In this document: one piece after another, positions 12,760-15,996 of the stretch
How positions within the stretch are numbered: the first letter of the stretch is position 1
Layout of the letters: the number at the start of each line of letters is the position of its first letter
DNA from: HGM11368 sp051883395
GTDB taxonomy: Bacteria; Bacillota; Clostridia; Christensenellales; UBA3700
Length of the DNA stretch: 15,996 bases
Direction: 5' to 3'
Assembly: GCA_051883395.1 (NCBI GenBank)
Contig: JBJETQ010000029.1
Location: 1-15,996, forward strand
Position numbers and translations under genes: made by a program
The notes under the pieces: model-generated
The model's input: only the letters and a program-made list of their open reading frames with translations
Told to the model about the DNA's origin: nothing
Databases searched by the model: none

Positions 12760-14796
12760 ATGAAAGAAGTAATAGTAATATCCAAGGCGCATCTCGATTT
12801 AGGCTTTACAGATTTTGCTCAAAACGTCAAGCGTAAATATCTCCAAGATTTTATTCCTTGCGCCATCGACCTTGCGGACAAGCTCAACACAGGCGAGCAA
12901 GACAAAAAGTTTGTATGGACGTTAGGGTCGTGGCTGATAAAGGAAGCTCTTGACAGCGGCGACGACGTTTTAAAAAGCAAGGTAGAAAAGGCACTCAAAG
13001 ACGGCAATCTTGCTCCGCACGCATTGCCATTTACCACTCACACCGAGTTGCTGGACGAAGATTTGCTGGAATACGGCCTGTCGATAGTTGACAGACTCGA
13101 CGCTATAAGCGGCTCAAAGACTATCGCCGCAAAGATGACCGACGTGCCGGGACACACGGCGGCTATCGTTCCCGCATTGGCAAAGCATGGAATTAAACTG
13201 TTGCACGTAGGCGTCAACGGCGCTGCCGCTATGCCGCAAGTAGGAGAATGTTTTGTATGGAAATATCAGGACTATGAAGTCGTTGTCATCTACGACGCAG
13301 GTTACGGCGGCGTATTTGCCATTCCTTATACCGACACGGTTCTGTATTTTGACCATGCTCACGACAACGGCGGAGTAAGAAGACAAGGCAGAGTCGTCAA
13401 AAATCTTGCCAAAATTCAGGCGCAGTATCCCGATTATAAAGTCAGGGCAGGACGTCTGGACGACGTGGCGCAGGAAGTGTGGAAAGTCAAAGACAAACTT
13501 CCCGTTTATGAAGGCGAGATAGGCGATACCTGGATTCACGGTGTTGCCAGCGACCCTTACAAAACGGCGGCTATGCGCACGCTGTGCCGACTAAAAGACA
13601 AATGGCTCCAAGAAGGAAGCATGCGCAAGGACAGCGAAGAATATCGGCGTTTTGCCGACTGCTTGCTGTGCGTTGCGGAGCATACATGGGGACTGGATAT
13701 GAAGACGCATCTTGCCGATACCGAAAATTATCTCAAAGCAGATTTTGCCAAAGCCCGTAAGCAAGACGTGGTAAAAATAAAAAACCCTTTCGGGGCTTTT
13801 CCGTTCAGTTTTTTGAGCTGGGTAGACAATACTTTTGGCAAAAAATCATATCGATATAGCGCTATGGAAAAGAGCTGGGCAGAACAAAGAAACTATATCG
13901 ACAATGCAATCAAGGCTTTGGAGCAAAACCATGCACAGCAGGCAGTAAAGGCACTTGAAATTTTGAGACCGGCACAAATGCCTTCGACTGATTATGACAA
14001 AGAGTACGAGTTCGGCAATAGAATAGATTACGGCGATTACAGTATGTCGGTCAACGAGTCGGGCGGAATAACGTTGCTGCACAATGGCAAGACGATATTA
14101 AACGCCAAAAACAGCGCCATATTGTCCTACCGCTCGTACGGTGCAAGCGATTACGATTATTGGAGCGAGCATTATATGCGCTCTCACGTCAAATGGGCTG
14201 TGCACGACTACCTGCGTCCGTCGCTTTGCAGATACGACTCTTATCCGCAAGGCGAGTTTGATTACAAAGCAAAGCGGGCAGTATATTCGCAGGACGACGA
14301 CGGAGCGGAAGTGTCTGTGGATATGTCGTGCGATAAAATATTGTGCGACGAGTTGGGCGCTCCGCACAAGGTGAAAATAGTCTACACGCTAAGCAAAAAC
14401 GGACTTGGCGTACGAATTGTCTGGACAGACAAAGACGCTGTACGCACTACCGAGAGTATTGCGGCGCATTTATATCCTTGCTCGGACAAAATAACTTATG
14501 TCAAAACAGGCAAAAGAATAAGCCCCGACAACGTCGTTGCAGGTGGCAATCGCAAATTGTCCGTAATAGAAAAGGCGGAGTTTGAAGTTGAACAAGCAAA
14601 ATATTCTATGAGCAGCGTGCAGGCGGCGCTGGTTGCAAGCGACGGCGGCAACATTCTCCGTTTTGACGACAAGAGCGCAGACTCTTGCGCAGGCGGCTTG
14701 TCGTATATTCTTTACGACAACGTATGGGGAACGAATTTTCCTTTGTGGTATGAAGAAAACGCATTTTTTGAATTTGAACTAAGAGAACAAAAATAA
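12760..14796 (+). CDS. DUF5054-family protein, distantly GH38-like, putative glycosidase
   Basis: This 678-residue protein has no signal peptide or membrane helix, so it should be cytoplasmic. The N-terminus SKAHLDLGFTDFAQNV (His11, Asp13) matches the DUF5054 pattern and recalls the HxHxDxG metal-site motif of GH38 alpha-mannosidases. Further family blocks are FVWTLGSWLI (51-60), LPFTTHTELLDEDLLEYGLS (89-108), AAKMTDVPGHT (123-133; Asp128 a candidate catalytic or metal residue), and GDTWIHGVASDPYK with WGLDMKTHL later. The second half looks beta-rich, as in the C-terminal domains of GH38 enzymes. Length is normal for the family. No activity is established from this sequence; a glycan exo-hydrolase role is inferred from fold similarity and the GH18 neighbour. 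AAGGGTG lies 4 bp before the ATG. Confidence 0.85.
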   Translation: MKEVIVISKAHLDLGFTDFAQNVKRKYLQDFIPCAIDLADKLNTGEQDKKFVWTLGSWLIKEALDSGDDVLKSKVEKALKDGNLAPHALPFTTHTELLDEDLLEYGLSIVDRLDAISGSKTIAAKMTDVPGHTAAIVPALAKHGIKLLHVGVNGAAAMPQVGECFVWKYQDYEVVVIYDAGYGGVFAIPYTDTVLYFDHAHDNGGVRRQGRVVKNLAKIQAQYPDYKVRAGRLDDVAQEVWKVKDKLPVYEGEIGDTWIHGVASDPYKTAAMRTLCRLKDKWLQEGSMRKDSEEYRRFADCLLCVAEHTWGLDMKTHLADTENYLKADFAKARKQDVVKIKNPFGAFPFSFLSWVDNTFGKKSYRYSAMEKSWAEQRNYIDNAIKALEQNHAQQAVKALEILRPAQMPSTDYDKEYEFGNRIDYGDYSMSVNESGGITLLHNGKTILNAKNSAILSYRSYGASDYDYWSEHYMRSHVKWAVHDYLRPSLCRYDSYPQGEFDYKAKRAVYSQDDDGAEVSVDMSCDKILCDELGAPHKVKIVYTLSKNGLGVRIVWTDKDAVRTTESIAAHLYPCSDKITYVKTGKRISPDNVVAGGNRKLSVIEKAEFEVEQAKYSMSSVQAALVASDGGNILRFDDKSADSCAGGLSYILYDNVWGTNFPLWYEENAFFEFELREQK

Positions 14797-14851
14797 AAGT
14801 TTATGCCGTAGCAAGACGGTAATTTATAATTTGACTTATTGGGAGGAATTT

Positions 14852-15996
14852 ATGAAAAAATATGTAAAAATCGTAGTCGCAGTAGCTATGGTCGTCATTA
14901 TGTCAATGATGTTAATGGCGTGCGACGTCAACGAGAAAACGGAAATCGAAACTTTCGATATAGATTGCGAAGTGTTGAGAGTAGGTATTATTTCCGATTC
15001 TCAATTGCCGCCGAGTGGTGAGGAAGATTGGCAATACTACAATTATATAAACGCTTTGACGGTTCTTAAAAGCAATAACGTAGACATGATTTTGTTTGGC
15101 GGAGACGTAGGAGATTTGTGCAAGAAACCGGCTTATGAACTTTACGTCAAGGGTATAGAAACCGTCTTTCCCGACGAAGATTCTCGTCCTATAATTCAAA
15201 CTATTATGGGCAATCACGACTATTGGGAAAACGGTGCGCCAATCAGTTGCCGTAGCCGCTTCGAGAAGATTGTCGGCACCAGTCCGTTTACTCACTACGT
15301 TGTAAACGGATATCACTTTATCGGTGCATCTCCGGCTACGGGAAGTATGGACAACGGATATAAGTATATGAAAAAATGGCTAATACAAGAAATCGAGAAA
15401 GCCGTGGCAGACGATCCTGACAAGCCAATTTTCGTTACCACGCACAACGGAGCCGTGGATACGATGTACGGTAGCGACGATTGGGGAGATTACAACTTGG
15501 ACGAAGTATTCAAAAATTATCCCCAAGTGGTCAATTTCAGCGGACATTCTCACTATTCTATCTTGGACGAGAGAGCCATACATCAGGGAGATTATACCAG
15601 CATAACCACCCAGTCTGTATCATATACCGAATTGGAAAAGGGTAAAGAAAACGGCACTATACCGCCTAATGCCGACGCAACGCCTATGGGCTTTATCATG
15701 GACGTTTATGCTGATAAAATTGAAATACACCGCTACAACTTTGCCGCAGAATACGGCGACAACGGCAAGGAAGAGAAGACTCCGTGGATTCTGCCTGTTC
15801 CTTTGACCAAAGACGGATTTACATATACCTTTGCAGAGAGAGAAGCCGTCAACGTTGCACCGGAGATGACAGCAGCGACGGGTACGAGTGTAATAGAAGG
15901 CGGTAAGACCTATCTGCAATTTGCCGCCGGTCAGGACGACGACTTCGTACACAGTTACAAGATGGTATGGAGCGACGGAAGCGAACAGTTGTATTT
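14852..15996 (+). CDS. Lipoprotein calcineurin-like metallophosphoesterase (3' end outside window)
   Basis: The frame is open from ATG 14852 to the window end (381 complete codons). GGGAGGA lies 5 bp before the ATG. A lipoprotein signal peptide is clear: KK at the N-terminus, a hydrophobic run 7-23 and lipobox LMAC with Cys24, so the enzyme is anchored outside. Metallophosphoesterase motifs are in order: ISDSQ (Asp49, Gln51), GGDVGD (Asp85, Asp88), GNHD (Asn121, His122), TTHNG (His198) and GHSH (His232, His234). The first motif has Gln where most members have the metal-ligand His (DxH). After about residue 240 comes a more variable region with beta-sandwich-like sequence (YTFAEREAVNVAPEM). 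Substrate is unknown: nucleotides, phospholipids or glycan phosphodiesters are all possible. It follows the DUF5054 gene by 55 bp without a convincing terminator. Confidence 0.9.
   Translation, partial: MKKYVKIVVAVAMVVIMSMMLMACDVNEKTEIETFDIDCEVLRVGIISDSQLPPSGEEDWQYYNYINALTVLKSNNVDMILFGGDVGDLCKKPAYELYVKGIETVFPDEDSRPIIQTIMGNHDYWENGAPISCRSRFEKIVGTSPFTHYVVNGYHFIGASPATGSMDNGYKYMKKWLIQEIEKAVADDPDKPIFVTTHNGAVDTMYGSDDWGDYNLDEVFKNYPQVVNFSGHSHYSILDERAIHQGDYTSITTQSVSYTELEKGKENGTIPPNADATPMGFIMDVYADKIEIHRYNFAAEYGDNGKEEKTPWILPVPLTKDGFTYTFAEREAVNVAPEMTAATGTSVIEGGKTYLQFAAGQDDDFVHSYKMVWSDGSEQLY

Noticed and set aside
14806..14819. Terminator between the DUF5054 and phosphoesterase genes
   Set aside because: The stem CCGT/ACGG is only 4 bp and is followed by AATTTATAATTT rather than a T-run; at most a weak structure.

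Overview
The window looks like chromosomal DNA from a low-to-mid-GC Gram-positive anaerobe of the Bacillota, probably a clostridial, gut-type lineage. The reasons are strong AGGAGG-type ribosome binding sites, a compact iscR-iscS-iscU cluster without hscA, hscB or fdx, the lepA-hemW pair, a LUD-family protein and AT-rich sigma-A-like promoters. The lineage is an inference from gene content. There are no tRNAs, rRNAs, insertion sequences, phage genes or CRISPR arrays.

Layout. (1) 1-910: the 3' part of glyA and its terminator. (2) 919-3065, plus strand: an Rrf2 regulator, a cysteine desulfurase and the IscU scaffold, all overlapping. A promoter bracketed by two matching TCCTA-N9-TAGGA palindromes precedes them and a hairpin terminator follows. 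(3) 3072-3388, non-coding: fifteen degenerate tandem copies of a 16-bp unit, then two tandem hairpins that pair fully only as minus-strand RNA. (4) 3389-4891, minus strand: a LUD protein, a glycerophosphodiester phosphodiesterase and a 44-residue small membrane protein with a very good ribosome binding site. (5) 4929-7947, plus strand: lepA and hemW, ending in a bidirectional terminator. (6) 7949-8527, minus strand: an unrecognised four-helix membrane protein whose predicted promoter would give a leaderless mRNA. (7) 8617-15996, plus strand: a TetR regulator with a perfect palindromic operator over its own -10 box, a CPA2-type cation/proton antiporter, a membrane-anchored GH18 enzyme with an F5/8C-like domain, a seven-helix membrane protein, a DUF5054 protein distantly like GH38 enzymes, and a lipoprotein metallophosphoesterase cut by the window end.

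How the genes work together. The isc cluster makes Fe-S clusters and is probably autoregulated by its cysteine-rich Rrf2 protein. lepA and hemW are housekeeping genes. In the long rightmost run no convincing terminator or internal promoter was seen, and gaps are at most 55 bp, so it may be one transcription unit. Its second half (surface GH18, membrane protein, cytoplasmic DUF5054 protein, surface phosphoesterase) looks like an uncharacterised glycan or cell-envelope module. This is the best candidate for new biology, together with the 16-bp array, the strand-specific hairpins and the small protein between them.
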